64,000 nucleotides of DNA from Pogonophryne albipinna (GCA_028583405.1 CM053256.1:24215325-24279324); one strand, 5' to 3'. Shown: positions 1 through 14,428, counted from the first letter of the stretch. The notes: generated by a model from the sequence alone, not told the origin. A program made the numbers and translations.

Positions 1-95
1 GCGTTCTCTTTAGCAATGGTCTGCTATCCTTAGCAGCAGTCTGTAGCAAAAAAGAGACGGCAAAATGTTAAAATCGACTAAGCAGATATTATTAA

Positions 96-493
96 CCCTT
101 AGATGCATAAGTGGGTCGTTTTTGACCCGGTGAGGTGATTTTCTTAGAGTATCTTTGTAATTACATTTTTGTATCATTTCATATTCCAGCTATTCCTCAA
201 AAAACATGTTTTGGATATCATGCCATTCTAATTTTAAATTTACATTTTATACATTTTAAGAAACGGTAGTTTTTGTATTACTACACCAAACTTCCATAAG
301 TGGGTCAAAAATGTGAAAACTTAAATATAAAATATTTCTAGTGTGAACCAAAATATAATAATAAATATTATACAAGTAATTTTTCTGAACCAAAATGACA
401 AAAATGGCATAAAAACACATATTATTCTAATACAGGTCCTTTTTGACCCACTTATGGAAGAGTGTGGGGTCCAGTCACTCGTGCATCTAAGGG
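96..493. mobile_element. TTAA-target miniature element (piggyBac-like ends)
   Basis: A 398 bp element with perfect 12 bp terminal inverted repeats, CCCTTAGATGCA at the left and TGCATCTAAGGG at the right, flanked on both sides by TTAA (92-95 and 494-497). The repeat of the motif GTGGGTC/GACCCAC just inside each end extends the symmetry. TTAA duplication with CCCT..AGGG ends is the signature of piggyBac-type elements. There is no coding capacity, so it is non-autonomous. Confidence 0.85.
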
Positions 494-1688
<1,195 letters not shown>

Positions 1689-1767
<79 letters not shown>

Positions 1768-1770
1768 TGT
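1689..1770. repeat. (GT)n microsatellite
   Basis: A GT run of about 40 units with a few GGT interruptions at its ends, on the right border of GGGGAC repeat copy 1. Confidence 0.95.
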
Positions 1771-3338
1771 GAATTTGGGGTGGTTAGGTGGGTCGCGTTT
1801 AGATGCTGCAGTGCTGCATATTCTTCTCACCAGACTAACACATTCTCACTCTTTCAAATACAGATGCTTGGTCAGTGGCCCTCTGCTCCACATGATGACG
1901 CTCTAGGTACCCCTTTAGAGTCATTCAGATGGGAACAGTGTCTCAGTTTCTGCATCCTGTATTTTAAAAATAATAATAATAATACAGTGTGCTTTCTACA
2001 TAAACCTTTGATGAAGGCTTAGTTAGTAAGCAACCTTGTCAGGTTTAGGAACAGATCGTGGTTTGTGTTAAAGTGACATTGCCTTTTGGTTTTACACTGG
2101 ACACAAACAGTGGTCTTCTTTGTGAAATTCACCGATCCCAACCTCCTCCTTCAGTAGACTATTTCACTGTTTATACTACGTCAGTCGCTCAGCGCGTCTC
2201 ATTATGACAGGGATAGGATTATTTGAAATTGGAATTAGTTGAAAGGCCAATGCATCTCAATCAGACGCCAAAGGGTGTTGCTATTTGATACCAAAATACG
2301 TAAACATATGAAAAAAGAAAAGCAACCAAATGAACTGTGGAAAAATAAACAATTGCGCTGCACATATCTGACACACGGCCTGTATCAGCGGCATGCAAAA
2401 TGTCAATGGATGGGTGGGGGTTGATGTTGATTGTATTGTCTTTTCTGGCAGCCAAGAGTGAGACAGTGGCAGGTCATGAGCAGTGAGGCGGGGGCATGGG
2501 GGTTTATCAGGGGGCAGGGATGTCATGGGGCATCTCCAGAGGTCGGAGGGGTCCTCGGTCAATTTACCAGTCGATGGATGGACAGACAGAAGGATGAATA
2601 GGTGGCTAGATAACCCCAAGGGGCGCATCATGAAGGACTGATTGGGACGAATAGAGCTTGAGGGTATTTGAGTGGGGTTTCAAGAGATAGAGGGAGGGTT
2701 GCATATGTGAGTCTGAGTTCGCTCAGTTTTCCTATGTGGCTTTAAAAATGTGCTTGTGCATTTGTGAATGTGTTTGTGTCTCTGTGGATGTGTGTGTGGA
2801 GGTGAGGACATCCCCTCTGCTGAGGTGTGTGTCTCCGGGGCCTGGGGGCCTCCAGACCTCGGGACCCTCCCTTAAGTCTGATGTCTGTCAATACAGACAG
2901 CACAGAGACGCAGCGCTGGCCCTGGGTCAACACCAAAGCCAATACCTGAAGACAGGCTGCACACACACAAGCACCGGAATCACACATATACACACAGCCA
3001 GCAAGCCAATAACCGCAGCCATTAATTGAGCTGGCCAGGTCCAAGTTCTGACACGAGCCACAATTAACCCCTTGAATCCTCAGCGGGCTGCTCGATGTTC
3101 ATTCGGAGCGGCTAACGAGGCTAAATGTAAGAGCAGCGACTTCGGTAATGAGACGGGATAACTGTGCTGTGTTCCTGCCCGCGGGTCAGCTCTCACTGGC
3201 CCTGAGGATTATATCCTCCATCCATACTTAGGTAAGACCTGCTCTGCCTTGGATTACCTCGTTTTTTTCCTGGAACAAGTCATGTGACCATCATTAGACA
3301 AACAAACCTATGTAAGATATATATGCTTTATGCTTTAA
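1771..3338. other. Unique sequence; possible conserved block at its right end
   Basis: No exon was recognised. Several GT-rich words occur near 2750-2800. The stretch 3010-3235 is GC-richer, non-repetitive and looks constrained (AATTAACCC, CTAACGAGGC, GGTAATGAG words), but no reading frame fits. Confidence 0.4.
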
Positions 3339-3480
3339 AGGGGCCCTATTATGCTTTTTGGGGTTTTCCTTTTTCATGTCGTGTGTTCTATAGGTTTGTG
3401 TGCATGTAAGTGGTCTGCAAAGGCTACAATCAGGATATTGTCATGAAAATTGTAGAAAAGCACTTAAACTCAGTTTTTTA
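3339..3480 (+). mobile_element. GGGGCCC-ended TTAA element, left part only
   Basis: Begins AGGGGCCCTATTATGC after TTAA (3335-3338) and continues with the GTGTGTTCTATAGG and GGTCTGCAAAGGCTA blocks shared with the copies at 16903, 38060 and 45275. Similarity fades after about 3480 and no right end was found, so it is a partial copy. Confidence 0.7.
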
Positions 3481-5025
3481 ATGGGCTTCATTAAAGTTAT
3501 AATTTAAATTGCCACATTGGTCAGGAATGAGCTGCTAACGTATATTGCTTGTACACCACACAAATGCCAGAAAAACACTCTTTAAAACAGCTTTTAAATG
3601 CTCCAAAGAGAGTTGATCAGACTGCTTGAACAAGACAAACTTCTTAAATATTTCAAGTGGACATTTGAACCGAGATGGAGCCTCGTTGTCGCCAGAACAA
3701 ACACCAGCTGCGTCCAGTGAACATCTGAGGTTCTTAATGTTCTTGTCCTTGTCATCGAACACTTCCTAAGCACTTCCAGCACCTGTCCAATGCACCTGGC
3801 TCGCATTAGTATGGACAGTAGGTGCCTTAAGAGGGCTTTTACATCCAAACAGCTGTGGCAAGTCATGAGTCAGCCACCCAGAGCTTCTAGTGCTCCATAT
3901 AAGTTCCAAAACTTTCATTTTGACTTTATAACAGTTTGAATTATTGTGAGGAAAAGTGGAAAATGAGGCTGTTCTGTCTTAATGTCACAAGCTCAGTTTT
4001 AGTCTGTCCAATGAGGAAGATTTAAACACAGCAAGTAAAAGCTGGTCTAATCCGCACGCTGAGCAAAGAGGATGTGACTGGCCACTCATGAGGAGCGATG
4101 TATGCTAACCAACCATCAACTGAAACGTCAAATAAAGACAGAACGTCATAACAATGCACTATGCAAATTCACGTTTTTATCTAAAAAAAAAGGTCATGGG
4201 GTGGCTTAAAAAGTGATCCCAGAGAGTAAGTCGTACTCATTTGTAACTACTAAAAACGACTCAAATCAAAGTGTTGTATTCCTGATGGCAGAACTGAACA
4301 CTAAGGAAGGAAAAAGGAGGAGGGGCAGTGGGGAAAGTGCTTGGTAAAAAGAGCAACAACGACACACTACATTCCCCTTCCTCTCAGTTCCATTCCCCTT
4401 CTTCTTCCAACTGTTTATTTTCAACCGGGGCCGTTATCAGACGCAAATGTGCGATGAGCGGAAAGGAGAACGCAGAGAAAATAATCACCCTCTGCCTCAA
4501 CCAGCTGGTTTGTTCATAAACACGCAATTATGATTTCATGGCAGTCCATTATATACAAGCCACTCCAGGGCAGGAAGCTCTGCCAAGGCGCGATCACTGA
4601 AAACATCTTAAACACTCTGAAACAGCTACCTCGGCTACTACATGCACTTTTGGGATTTTCTTGGCAGTTCCTCAAAAAGGAATCAATGATGCTTTGTGAA
4701 CTATGAGCAATAGACCGGTATGGGTAATGTGCAATGTGTCTACATGGTGACTACATATTCAGGGCATGCGAGTGTGTGAGGGGGTCAATCTCATTCTGTC
4801 AATTTAGTTGATCTGTTGTCATATATCATATTTCAGCAGTGATGATTGGATCTTGATTGAAAGTGGAGGAACCTTTGCCTTGAAATCTAGCAATTTAGAA
4901 AATGACAGAGGTTGATTGCAGACTGTTGATACAATTACTAGACATTTGGAAGAGATAGGATAAAAGCATAGAGTGAAAGTATAACATAAATATAACCAAA
5001 TCATACAGTGTAATATATAATTTGT
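3481..5025. other. Unique sequence, nothing recognised
   Basis: No exon, microsatellite of note or repeat border was seen. Confidence 0.4.
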
Positions 5026-5029
5026 TTAA

Positions 5030-5401
5030 AGGTGGGGTAGGTAATTTTGGAGAAACCAGCTCGAGTGCGCTGGAATTTGAAAATACACAACCGAAAGAAA
5101 TCTGCCACTTCCTTACAGAGCCCCTCCTCCAACACACACGAACGTGCACATGACCAATGAGGGCACGAGATAAGTTTGTGCACAGATGGAAGGCTGACAG
5201 GCAGGTAGGCCATCCAGTTATTTTAGCCGGGCCGGCTCAGGTGATTGGTCGTGCTTTTTACAGTACTACGGCTTCCACAGAAGACATTTTTTTATGGATT
5301 TCTTTTCAAAGCACTTAAGATATTCATTGCTATCAGGATGTTAAGAGCATTCCATGGAATATAACAACAAGTGTTTCCGAAGTGAATTACATACCCCACC
5401 T
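5030..5401 (+). mobile_element. AGGTGGGG-ended miniature element, 372 bp
   Basis: Starts AGGTGGGGTAGGTAATTTTG and ends ATACCCCACCT, flanked by TTAA at 5026-5029 and 5402-5405. A copy of exactly the same length lies inverted at 12723-13094, and longer or cut copies are at 53437 and 63939. The target can be read as TTAA (piggyBac-like) or TA (Tc1/mariner-like), because the ends are A-rich; I cannot decide between them. Confidence 0.8.
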
Positions 5402-5405
5402 TTAA

Positions 5406-6559
5406 CTGTGACCTTTTTCATTGTACTTGATATTGCAATGTTCTTTAGAGACAGTTCATGTTAATACATGTACTAAATACATGCTTATTAAAACCAAAAC
5501 ATGGTAAAACATCAGATAAAGGATACATTTTGATGTTATACACATTTGAGATCTGTTTTCTTTTCATTTCTGCATTCCTTCTTTCATTTATATAGAAGTT
5601 TGTTTTCTTGCTTTTTGCCTTTCATACTGCTAATGGTCCCCAGTGTCCACATAACAACATCTGTGTCCCTTCCATTTGGTCCATATAAGACAAGTAAGAT
5701 ACCTCAACAACTATTTGATGGATTGGCAACAAACTTTGTATAGTCATTTAGTTCTGAGAGGGACTCTCTGGGTGTCTCTCAATGTCGAGTACGCTTGCTT
5801 GGTAGCACATGTCTTCCCAGCGTCTTGCTTCAGAAGCGAGGCAAGAATACTTCCTAGCATTCCGAAAACGAAGAGTGGAACAGGCGAGCAGGTGTGCGTC
5901 ATATGAGAGGCCCCCGCCTTACATTTTTTGCCACAGATTTGGGGAAATTGGTCCGTGGGCAAAGCATTGTGGGGATTTTAAGACCGTGGAGTCTACACAT
6001 GTGCAGCCTCGAAATTTCTCCAAATGAATGGGCTCGGTAGAATTTCAAGTATGCTGGACATTGGAACAGTACTTTGGCGGCACTCGATGACGTAGTATGC
6101 TTGAAATAGTGGCTCTGGAGCAGCTTTAGTCGAGATTGATAAACACCCACAGTGCTAAGTTCTTATACTCTTCTTGGTTACCACAGCAATGTGTCAGAAC
6201 TTCCTATGCCAACTTCTGACACAAGACCCAGATAGACATATTGGTATTGACAGATATCCAAATGCAGCTATAAGAATAAGATTGTAACTGAAAAAAGTTA
6301 ACAGCGCCTTTATAGTTCAAACGCATTCTACATTCACTGTAAATCGACCAAAGTATCGGGAATATTTAAAAAAATAAACTGCATGGCTTGTCAACCTCGC
6401 CATAAGTTATTCCTTGTTAAACATTTTTCAGATGTACTGGGCTACTAAATGTGCACTTGTTCTTGCCATCAGCTGTTAAATCAAATGCAGTAACCCTAAA
6501 CTGTGGGTTCAAGAATGAAACCACTGTGTTATAATATCAGAGATAATACAATGGAGTGA
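5406..6559. other. Unique sequence with a possible unclassified repeat
   Basis: The stretch 5760-6130 (from CTCTCAATGTCGAGTACGC to TATGCTTGAAATAG) has the mixed composition of a fish interspersed repeat, but no second copy exists in this window and no ends were found. The rest shows nothing. Confidence 0.3.
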
Positions 6560-6567
6560 CTCGGGTA

Positions 6568-7049
6568 CAGTGGCGAACCGTGTCTATCACAACTGGACCT
6601 TCTGTAGACACACACACCCCCCGCCTTCTAGAATACCCTGAAACCGAGGGAAACTCTGAAAGAATACGCCCATTGGCTACAAATCAATATATGATTGGTT
6701 GATCAAACTGTCAGTCCAAACGTACGCTCTCAGTGCAACGGCCAGGGCATTCGATCAAGGATGTAGAATACCTTGGTTGAAGGATATTCTAACCAGAGAC
6801 CCAGAACAAGATCTGATTGGTTGCTTTATTTTCTAACACAACACCACTGAAATGCGTAGTGCATGGTCCGAGAAGGACAAACAAATCAACGTAACACTGT
6901 AATATTACAGATCATCAACACAGATACGATTCTCATTTATTCATTTTATTATATTTTATTTATATAATTAAATCTATTTTTTGTTTGTTTTATCTGAGTG
7001 TTCCAGGGTATTCTCTGGATACCTTGAAGCTCCTGACGGTTCGCCACTG
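6568..7049. mobile_element. hAT-type miniature element with perfect 8 bp duplication
   Basis: 482 bp with ends CAGTGGCGAACCGT and GACGGTTCGCCACTG, flanked by identical 8-mers CTCGGGTA (6560-6567 and 7050-7057). CAG..CTG ends and an 8 bp target duplication define the hAT superfamily. No coding capacity was seen. Confidence 0.92.
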
Positions 7050-7057
7050 CTCGGGTA

Positions 7058-7361
7058 GGAGTCAGCAGATGAATATTGTTAGCAGCAGGCAGACAGATGC
7101 ACGGCAGCAGCCTCCAACAGGAGCAACACATTGTGCAAATCTCTATGGGAGCCACCTCGGTGCATTGTGGGAGTTGTATCTCAGCAGGGGGGGTGTCACT
7201 TCCTGGTAGGAGAGACCTCACTGTTAGAGCAAAGTCTCCTAGGATGTTTAGCTTTGAAATACTGATGCATTGTGGGAGCTGGGGTGTATTGTGGGGAATA
7301 GTCGCCCCAGCGGGTGTTATGCCTATGTGTCGTCCCGATGATTGTGCAGTGAGAGGAGATG

Positions 7362-7363
<2 letters not shown>
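7058..7363. other. Unique sequence, nothing recognised
   Basis: Contains the thrice-used phrase GCATTGTGGGAG(C/T)TG but no exon or repeat border was identified. Confidence 0.35.

Positions 7364-7428
<65 letters not shown>
7364..7428. repeat. (CA)n microsatellite
   Basis: About 32 CA units; imperfect CA words continue to about 7580. The flanking open frames are products of the repeat. Confidence 0.95.
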
Positions 7429-7431
<3 letters not shown>

Positions 7432-9850
7432 TGTATATACGCAAATACACACACACACCTCTGGTCTATGGATACACAGCAGCACAGCGGGATACTGTCT
7501 TTGTTGGATCTGAATACACACAGAGAGTTCACCCTGCATGCATCTATGCTCACACACAACACACACACACTCACTCTCACAGAGGGACTAAAACTCCCCG
7601 ATGCTCCCGCTGCAAACACATGGGAGAGAGATGAAAGACTTTCACTTTCACAGCGAGCCGCCAAAGATGGATCTCTCAAACTTCATCCACCGACTTTCAG
7701 CCCCACCATGGATACGTGCGCGGTTACCACGTTTCCCTGAGCTTATCCACAACAACATCCTATAGGCCTTCTTGTCAGAAAAGGTGGAAGTGTTGCCGTT
7801 TCGGCCATCCTCGGCTCTTCCAAACTCATCTGCACCCCTCTCCCTCTCGCCTCCCTCTGCGATCAATGCTCTCGTCTAACCTGGACTCACATCAAAGTCC
7901 CCCACTCCCCCCCCCCCCCTTCTGGCTGATCCACAGGTAACCTTTTTCTCTTTCATTCCTCATCTCCGTCTTCCTTTCCCCCCCTCTCAGCACCGGAGAG
8001 CTTCAAAGACTGCTGGGCCTCGCGCCAGGGGCTCCCTGCTTGGCAAACCTACCCCCCAGACCCCCTGCCGACATCAACCCCCCTAACGCCACTACACCTT
8101 CGCCGCCCCCCCCCCCCGAAAACCTGCATGTAACACACACACATTGGCATATCCGCCACCCGTCGGGCCCCAGATCAGCGGTGGCTGCCCCACGCTGGCT
8201 GCACATACTGTAAACAACAAGCTGTCAACAGGGCTCAAGTGTGCCAGCCATCTGATGTGACCTATGGAACAGAGATCTGGCTGTGCTGTGGGGCGCAGGG
8301 CTCAGCAGGGGGTGGGTCAGGGGGTACTGTGTGTGAGTGTGTTTGAGTATGAGTGTATGAGAGAAGGAGCGGGGCAAGCTTTGACTCTGCAGGTGTAGCA
8401 GATGTGGACTAATAAAATATCAAACCTGGTTTTAACATATCTGTGACCTCAGTTAAGGACACGTTTGAACCCCGGATTTCAGAAGAGGCTACGCTGAAAG
8501 CTCAACTGTAATTGACATGTTGCATCTAAAAGAGAGTAACTATATTTCAGGGTTATGGGGAAATTTTTAAATACATTTATCTGCAATATTTTGATGCTAG
8601 ACTATTGTTACTATGAGAAGCGAAGCTTAAAGAAAAGGTGATTGCAAATCTGCATCCAAACACACATTTCCCCGTACAGGAAAGACATACATTACAAAAT
8701 CAGTTTACTCAATGGACCAGAAACATCAAATACTGTATAACAACAATCATATATGAATACATGAATTGGCTAGATTATAATACAATGACTGCAGCCCGGA
8801 AGGCTAACCTGCAAAGAATATCCCAAATATTGCAGGTTAAATGGTAAATAAAAAGTCAGCATTATTAAATAGCTGGAAACAAGAAATCACAATGAACACA
8901 AGGCTGTGAAGAATGCCACAGGGAAAACAATCACAAATCATTTGCCAGGTTGAAAGTTGCAAATAAATGTTTGTGAGAGTTTGCTCTTTGGATCTACTCT
9001 CGTGCCTGACCTATGCACCTGCCCAGGCAACATGGGGTTTCCATGTTCACTTTGATACAGCAATAGCAGGTAAGGTTGTCGAGTATAAAGGTTTGTGGTC
9101 TTAACAACTTTCTGATGGCACAGAGAAGTTAGTTGTTGAATATTCCCAAAAAAACCTGTATTTCCTTTTGTGGCTGAACAGATGTCACTTAAGTCTCCGT
9201 GGTGGGGTTTAAGGTATAGTTTGAAATATAAAATGAAGGATGTGGTGCTGGCTATCAGATCAATGCTACGCTAACCCCTATCAGCATAAAGCAACAAAAA
9301 CCCCATGCAGGGATGTTGCAATTTAGGTAATGTAGGTGCCAGGTCCGAGAATGTGTTACTTAAAATGTTCTCTAATTTTGCTGCATTGATGTAAATGTTG
9401 GTTTCTTTCGTCCATTGTGAGTCTGACAATGGTATAGGTGTACAGTGGTAAATCGCTGGAGAACTCTTTGAAAGAGAGCCTCAGTAATCATCTGTATCTA
9501 GCAAAACCATCTCAACTGCAAACCCTCTGCTCAGCAGGATCCCCACTCTCCCTCACAGTGGTTGAAAGCATATAAACACCACAAATGCAAGGCAGTATTC
9601 TTCTATTCAGTAAAGGCAAAAAGTAGCAAGAGGACATACAGAGCTCTTCATCGTTACCCAGTATACAGCAAAATACACCTTTAAAAGAATGTACTCAGGA
9701 CCTGTGGGGTGTTATATCCTGAGGGTTTGTTACCTCACCTGTATACCAATTATAAATCTGTCAACTTTCCATATTTGCAAGGTAGCAGTGCTAACAACCA
9801 AGCATTGCATGGACACTACGCACAATATGTGTGCTTCGAGAAAGTTAACA
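7429..9850. other. Unique sequence, GC-rich 7600-8330
   Basis: The 7600-8330 part is C-rich with poly-C runs near 7905 and 8105. I could not assign a reading frame with splice sites. The remainder is AT-rich and featureless. Confidence 0.35.
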
Positions 9851-9851
9851 C

Positions 9852-9965
9852 TATTATGCTTTTTGGATTTCCTTTTCCTCTAGTGTGTTGTATAGGTTGT
9901 TGTGCATCTATATGGTCTTCAAAGGCTAACATCTCAAAGTTCTCTCCAGAGGGAGTTCGCAATAA
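9852..9965 (+). mobile_element. GGGGCCC-ended TTAA element, fragment
   Basis: CTATTATGCTTTTTGG, GTGTGTTGTATAGG, GTCTTCAAAGGCTAA and CTCCAGAGGGAG match the left third of the 38060 and 45275 copies. Neither terminus is intact. Confidence 0.6.
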
Positions 9966-10639
9966 AGTTCCAAAGCTATACAAACAGACCACTAATCTTG
10001 TCTGTGAAGCTCATTCCCTCCTCCTACCAGCTTCATTAGGCTGCTGCTGTCCATGGTGCTGAAAGTGTTGGATATACATTTTGCATTGAGTATTTTGCAA
10101 AAGGTTTGGTGGGTTGCAGGTAAAAAATGTATGGCTGTCCATCAAAACATACTACATGTAATTGTAACTTCTTTTTTAGACTATGCCCTTTGTTTGAAGG
10201 GCATAGTAATGTCTGTGTTGTGACAAGGTGTGACGGTTCTACAGATATACTTCGAAGAAATAGCACTACAATTAAATCCTTACATTAAAATGTATTAGAA
10301 GTGGGTTTACTAATGCCAAGGCAGGAATAGTGGCTCGTATAAGTTCCCCACACAGGTTGTAAGGATGTATTCAGGGTGGATGGTGTGTGCACAAATTGCT
10401 GAAAGATTGTTCTTTTTTTCCTTACCTTAAGTGAGTGCTATGAGCTGGCCTAGAATAAGAATAGAATATCAAATCATGCTCAAGTTGCCACATGCAAAGA
10501 AAAACACATGGAAAATGAATATAATCTGGGCAGTATAATGTTTATTGCAAGGCATATTTTTTATTGAAAAGTTGTCACATTTTAAACAAGTTTCAAAATG
10601 ACTACAGATGAACACATGAACAAGGTTAAAACCTATTGA
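9966..10639. other. Unique sequence, nothing recognised
   Basis: No exon or repeat border was seen. Confidence 0.4.
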
Positions 10640-10643
10640 TTAA

Positions 10644-11193
10644 CCCTCCTGTTGTCTTCGGGTCAAATCCGACCGATTTACTAATTTCATCAATCATAAC
10701 TTTTGTTTTACATTCGATTGCATTAAGGCTTTATGATATCCTTCACAGTAGACATTTGAACATATCAAATGGCTGATCACCACTTTCATTGAATTCTGGA
10801 TGATTTAGTCAACTTTGTAACACCATGGTGTTCCCGGTCAAAAATGACTGCCATAAAGAAAAGGAATTAGTAACCATCCGGATCAGATAAAACACACACA
10901 CACACACACACACACATACTCTAGCTGTGTCCCCCCCCCTTATGTGCCCCTCCCCCCACATGGATCACACCTGGTACATGCAATACATGTTCAGTGTCTA
11001 TTCTTTGTATATGTACTGCAGTGTTTCATGTATACCAGTAGTCTGATACAATATTTACAGTTTGAAAAGGTGTTAAATGAAATTTGGTGATGATTAATGT
11101 TTTTTGTGTTAATGTATTAGCAGTTAAAACAGGATCGGTCAAATTTGACCACGAACATCAAAGTAAGGGGGGGAAACGAAGACAATAGGAGGG
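10644..11193. mobile_element. TTAA-target miniature element, CCCTCCT ends (piggyBac-like)
   Basis: 550 bp with ends CCCTCCTGTTGTCTTCG and CGAAGACAATAGGAGGG (16 of 17 positions pair), flanked by TTAA at 10640-10643 and 11194-11197. Inner motifs GGGTCAAATCCGACC and GGTCAAATTTGACC sit near the two ends. It contains a short (CA)n tract at 10892-10917. No coding capacity. Confidence 0.85.
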
Positions 11194-11197
11194 TTAA

Positions 11198-12718
11198 TAG
11201 ATGTACAAAAGGTCTAGTATAATAATAAGCCCAGAGTCACAAATCTCCATTAGTAGCTTGTCACTCACAACGTCCCTTATCCTATAGCACATTACCGGAT
11301 TTATTCTAAACTCACCATTAAAATCCAGAGAATAATAACTAAGGGAAGGCTACTCCTGCTGAGTTGATAATGACATCATAGACCATTGGGGTTTAGGAAA
11401 TAATATAACCGCATACAGATTTGTGATATCCCCAGCAAACACTAAACATTGAACAGTGAGAAGAGAAATAATGGGGAAATCCATGGGAATCATAAAGGGA
11501 TACACATACAGTAAGAGGCTGTGTGAAAGATAATTGAGCATGCAGTAAAATCCACAGATAGGAGAATTCACGCTGTGCCGGAGATAAGACGTTGTGACAA
11601 TGCCGCATTCAACTCGTCTCTCTTCAAACCTAGATTTACGTCTGATATCCTCTCTGTCTGCACATCCTGTCTTTTGACACGACTTGTACGACTGCACTCA
11701 ATCGCTGTCTCCCTCCCTGACTATTGTCTATATGCTATTATTAGTGTCAACCCCCCCCACTCCCACCTCCCAGCCACCGTCTCCTCTCGACTCACACTCC
11801 TCAGATTTGTGGCTCTTAATATTGTATCTGTCTCGCAGAAGGACAGGAGCACGGGAAATGACATGTTTCCGCCTGGGGTGAGAAGACACACACTCAGGCA
11901 TTGGAAACTGCGTGGATCTCACAATGTAATTATGGGGAAACAGAGCAGTCAGTTACACACCTGAGTGCGGCTGGGATCAGAGCTGGGGTGTTACTCTGAC
12001 GGGGAAAGCCAGGAGTTAGTCTGTTAAAACACAATGACGGACAGATACACTGACACGACTGCTGACAGACCAAATATTTGGACGGAGGGGAAATAGGAAA
12101 GGAGTAGATCCAATGTAGAACATGAAGGTGACACTGCCTTGACATTCATGGACAAATATGTACAGATGTGGTCTAACAGAGGAGATTACACAAGTTTATA
12201 ACGAGTCGTGTGGCTATTTCCATGTTCATGAACTGACAGTGTGAGCCAGGGAAAGGCTGGTACTGACACTGTAATGCAGATTTATTTTTTTCACAATGAT
12301 ACTTGATGAAAGTGTTTTACACCCCAATGACTCATAAAGAAAAGTGAGTGTTCTCTTTCAAGATGCTTTTACCAAGAATCAAACCTACATTTCCTCAATC
12401 TTTTGGGATTTAAACTGCGAGCAATGATCAGTTAGAGACATTTTGCAAGAGGTTTGTTAATGCACATTTTTGATATCTCAGACTCAGAGAAGCACTAGGA
12501 TGCTGGGCTGAGTTTACTGGGGTTCAGTCCCCGCTGCAGAGGACCAGTGTTCAAATCTAGCTCAGATACCATATACAGATGCTTCTCCTAAGACTGTGTA
12601 TAGTCTTACCCCCATTTTAACTCTGTTTCTCCAATACAGGCAATGTTGGACCTAAAGTCAATCTTAAAGAAAATATTAGGATGCTGACATTAAGTTTTTT
12701 GATAAACATGGATCGTAG
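11198..12718. other. Unique sequence, nothing recognised
   Basis: No exon or repeat border was seen. A pyrimidine-rich patch lies at 11700-11790. Confidence 0.4.
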
Positions 12719-12722
12719 TTAA

Positions 12723-13094
12723 AGATGAGGTATGTAATTTATTTCAGAAACACTTTTTGTTATATTCCATGGAATGCTCTTAACATCCTGATAGCAATGA
12801 ATATATTAAATGCTTTGACAATAAATCCATAAAAAAATGTCATCTGTGGAAGCTGTAGTGCTGTAAAAAGCACGACCAATCATTTTAGCCGGCCCGGCTA
12901 AAGTAACTGGATGGCCTACCTGCCTGTCAGCCTTCCATCTGGGCACAAACTTATCTTGTGCCCTCATTGGTCATGTGCGCGTTCGTGTGTGTTGGAGGAG
13001 GGGCTCTGTAAAGAAGTGGCAGATTTTTTCCGGTTGTGTATTTTCAAATTCTAGCACACTCGAGCTGGTTTCTCCAAAATTACCTACCCCACCT
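12723..13094 (-). mobile_element. AGGTGGGG-ended miniature element, 372 bp, inverted copy
   Basis: Exactly as long as the 5030-5401 copy but in the opposite orientation; TTAA flanks at 12719-12722 and 13095-13098. The left end is mutated (AGATGAGGTATGTAA), the right end is intact (TTACCTACCCCACCT). Confidence 0.8.
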
Positions 13095-13299
13095 TTAACA
13101 TCCAAACTAAATGTGACCGAGGTGTCAATATTATCTTCTAACTCTCAGAAATATAAAAAATCTGCATATCTTCCAAATGTTTAGCTATTTCATTTTGCAA
13201 CGTGATGGCAGGTAGTATGCTTTAATCAGCAAGGCCTTAATACCTTTGATGCATTTGATTACAACCTTTATGAACACAAAAACACACAATATGCTGGCA

Positions 13300-13525
13300 C
13301 CTCACTTCTTATGTTTCTTTAATATTTGTATTGTATTGTATTGTACCTATATTGGACAGTTTTACTTTAAATTCCTATGTTCATATGATATCTTGTTTTA
13401 TCTTTTGCACAATCTTACTTCTCATGTTTGAAGATTTTATATGTCTATTTAAATTATATACATTATAAAATGGAACAACTATCACATTCCCTATATCCCT
13501 CAGGATAAATAAAGTATTCATAAAT
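13300..13525 (+). mobile_element. Possible LINE 3' tail (RTE/Rex-like)
   Basis: Ends CCCTCAGGATAAATAAAGTATT, resembling the 3' end of fish non-LTR retrotransposons that finish with CTCAGGGAT.AATAAAGTATCT. The 5' boundary is estimated only. Confidence 0.4.
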
Positions 13526-14425
13526 AAAATATTTATTTTTATTTAGAGTTTAATGTTAGAATACATTTTTAAATAATTAACTAAATTATGAAAAATAAGA
13601 GCACGTCAAGTATGATGCTCAGTCCTGGTACTAAAGCAATCATGTGAGATAAAAGTTCAATGCTAATGATGAAACAGATTTCCAATTGTTTGGACTCCAA
13701 CTGATGTCTTTTCACTTCCTGACAGCACCGCTCACTGTTCTCTGCAGCTGCTTTACAAGATGAACTTGTGACCTGACCAAACCCCGAACAGAGAATCTCT
13801 CCGCAGAGCTGCTAGTTCAGTGTTTCAAAGCTTCATCCTTTAACACCACCACAGAATGTTGTGCTGTCAGGTGTTATAGTGTGCCGGTCAATATCTATGA
13901 TAACATTTGTAATTAATGTGTTTTTTCCCATATTCCCTAACCTGCATTTATGTATCCCTTCTATTAAGCATTTCCAATCATCTATTATTGTATCTACAAA
14001 GCTAGTTTCCTAACTTTTTTAGTGATTTCAGTGATTTATCATTGGATTTGTATTCAACAGCACCTTCTACCCTCTAACCATGTTTCCATGCATTAAGCAT
14101 CGTACGGCTTTAGGAGATGTTCTGCATGTGTCAGCACTTTCTCTCTGGAAGAAATGGGCGTGTAGCTTATTAAGGCCACTGTGTGCCATGTTCACACTGA
14201 ACCTTATCAACCTGTACACGACTCAACATGCCTGTACAGCAGCTCCACGCTGAAGAAGTGGAGAGTCGCTGCAGTACAGAGTTCTCATTCATTTCTTCTG
14301 TCATGCACACTGGTCACTTGTGTAGCTTTAATATGCACACCTGACCAAAGGAAGAAATTATTGGGAATTATCTGTTTCTTTGTCCAACATCCTTCCCTGA
14401 TTGAGTATGCTTATGTGTGTGAGTT

Positions 14426-14428
<3 letters not shown>
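13526..14428. other. Unique sequence, nothing recognised
   Basis: No exon or repeat border was seen. Confidence 0.4.
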
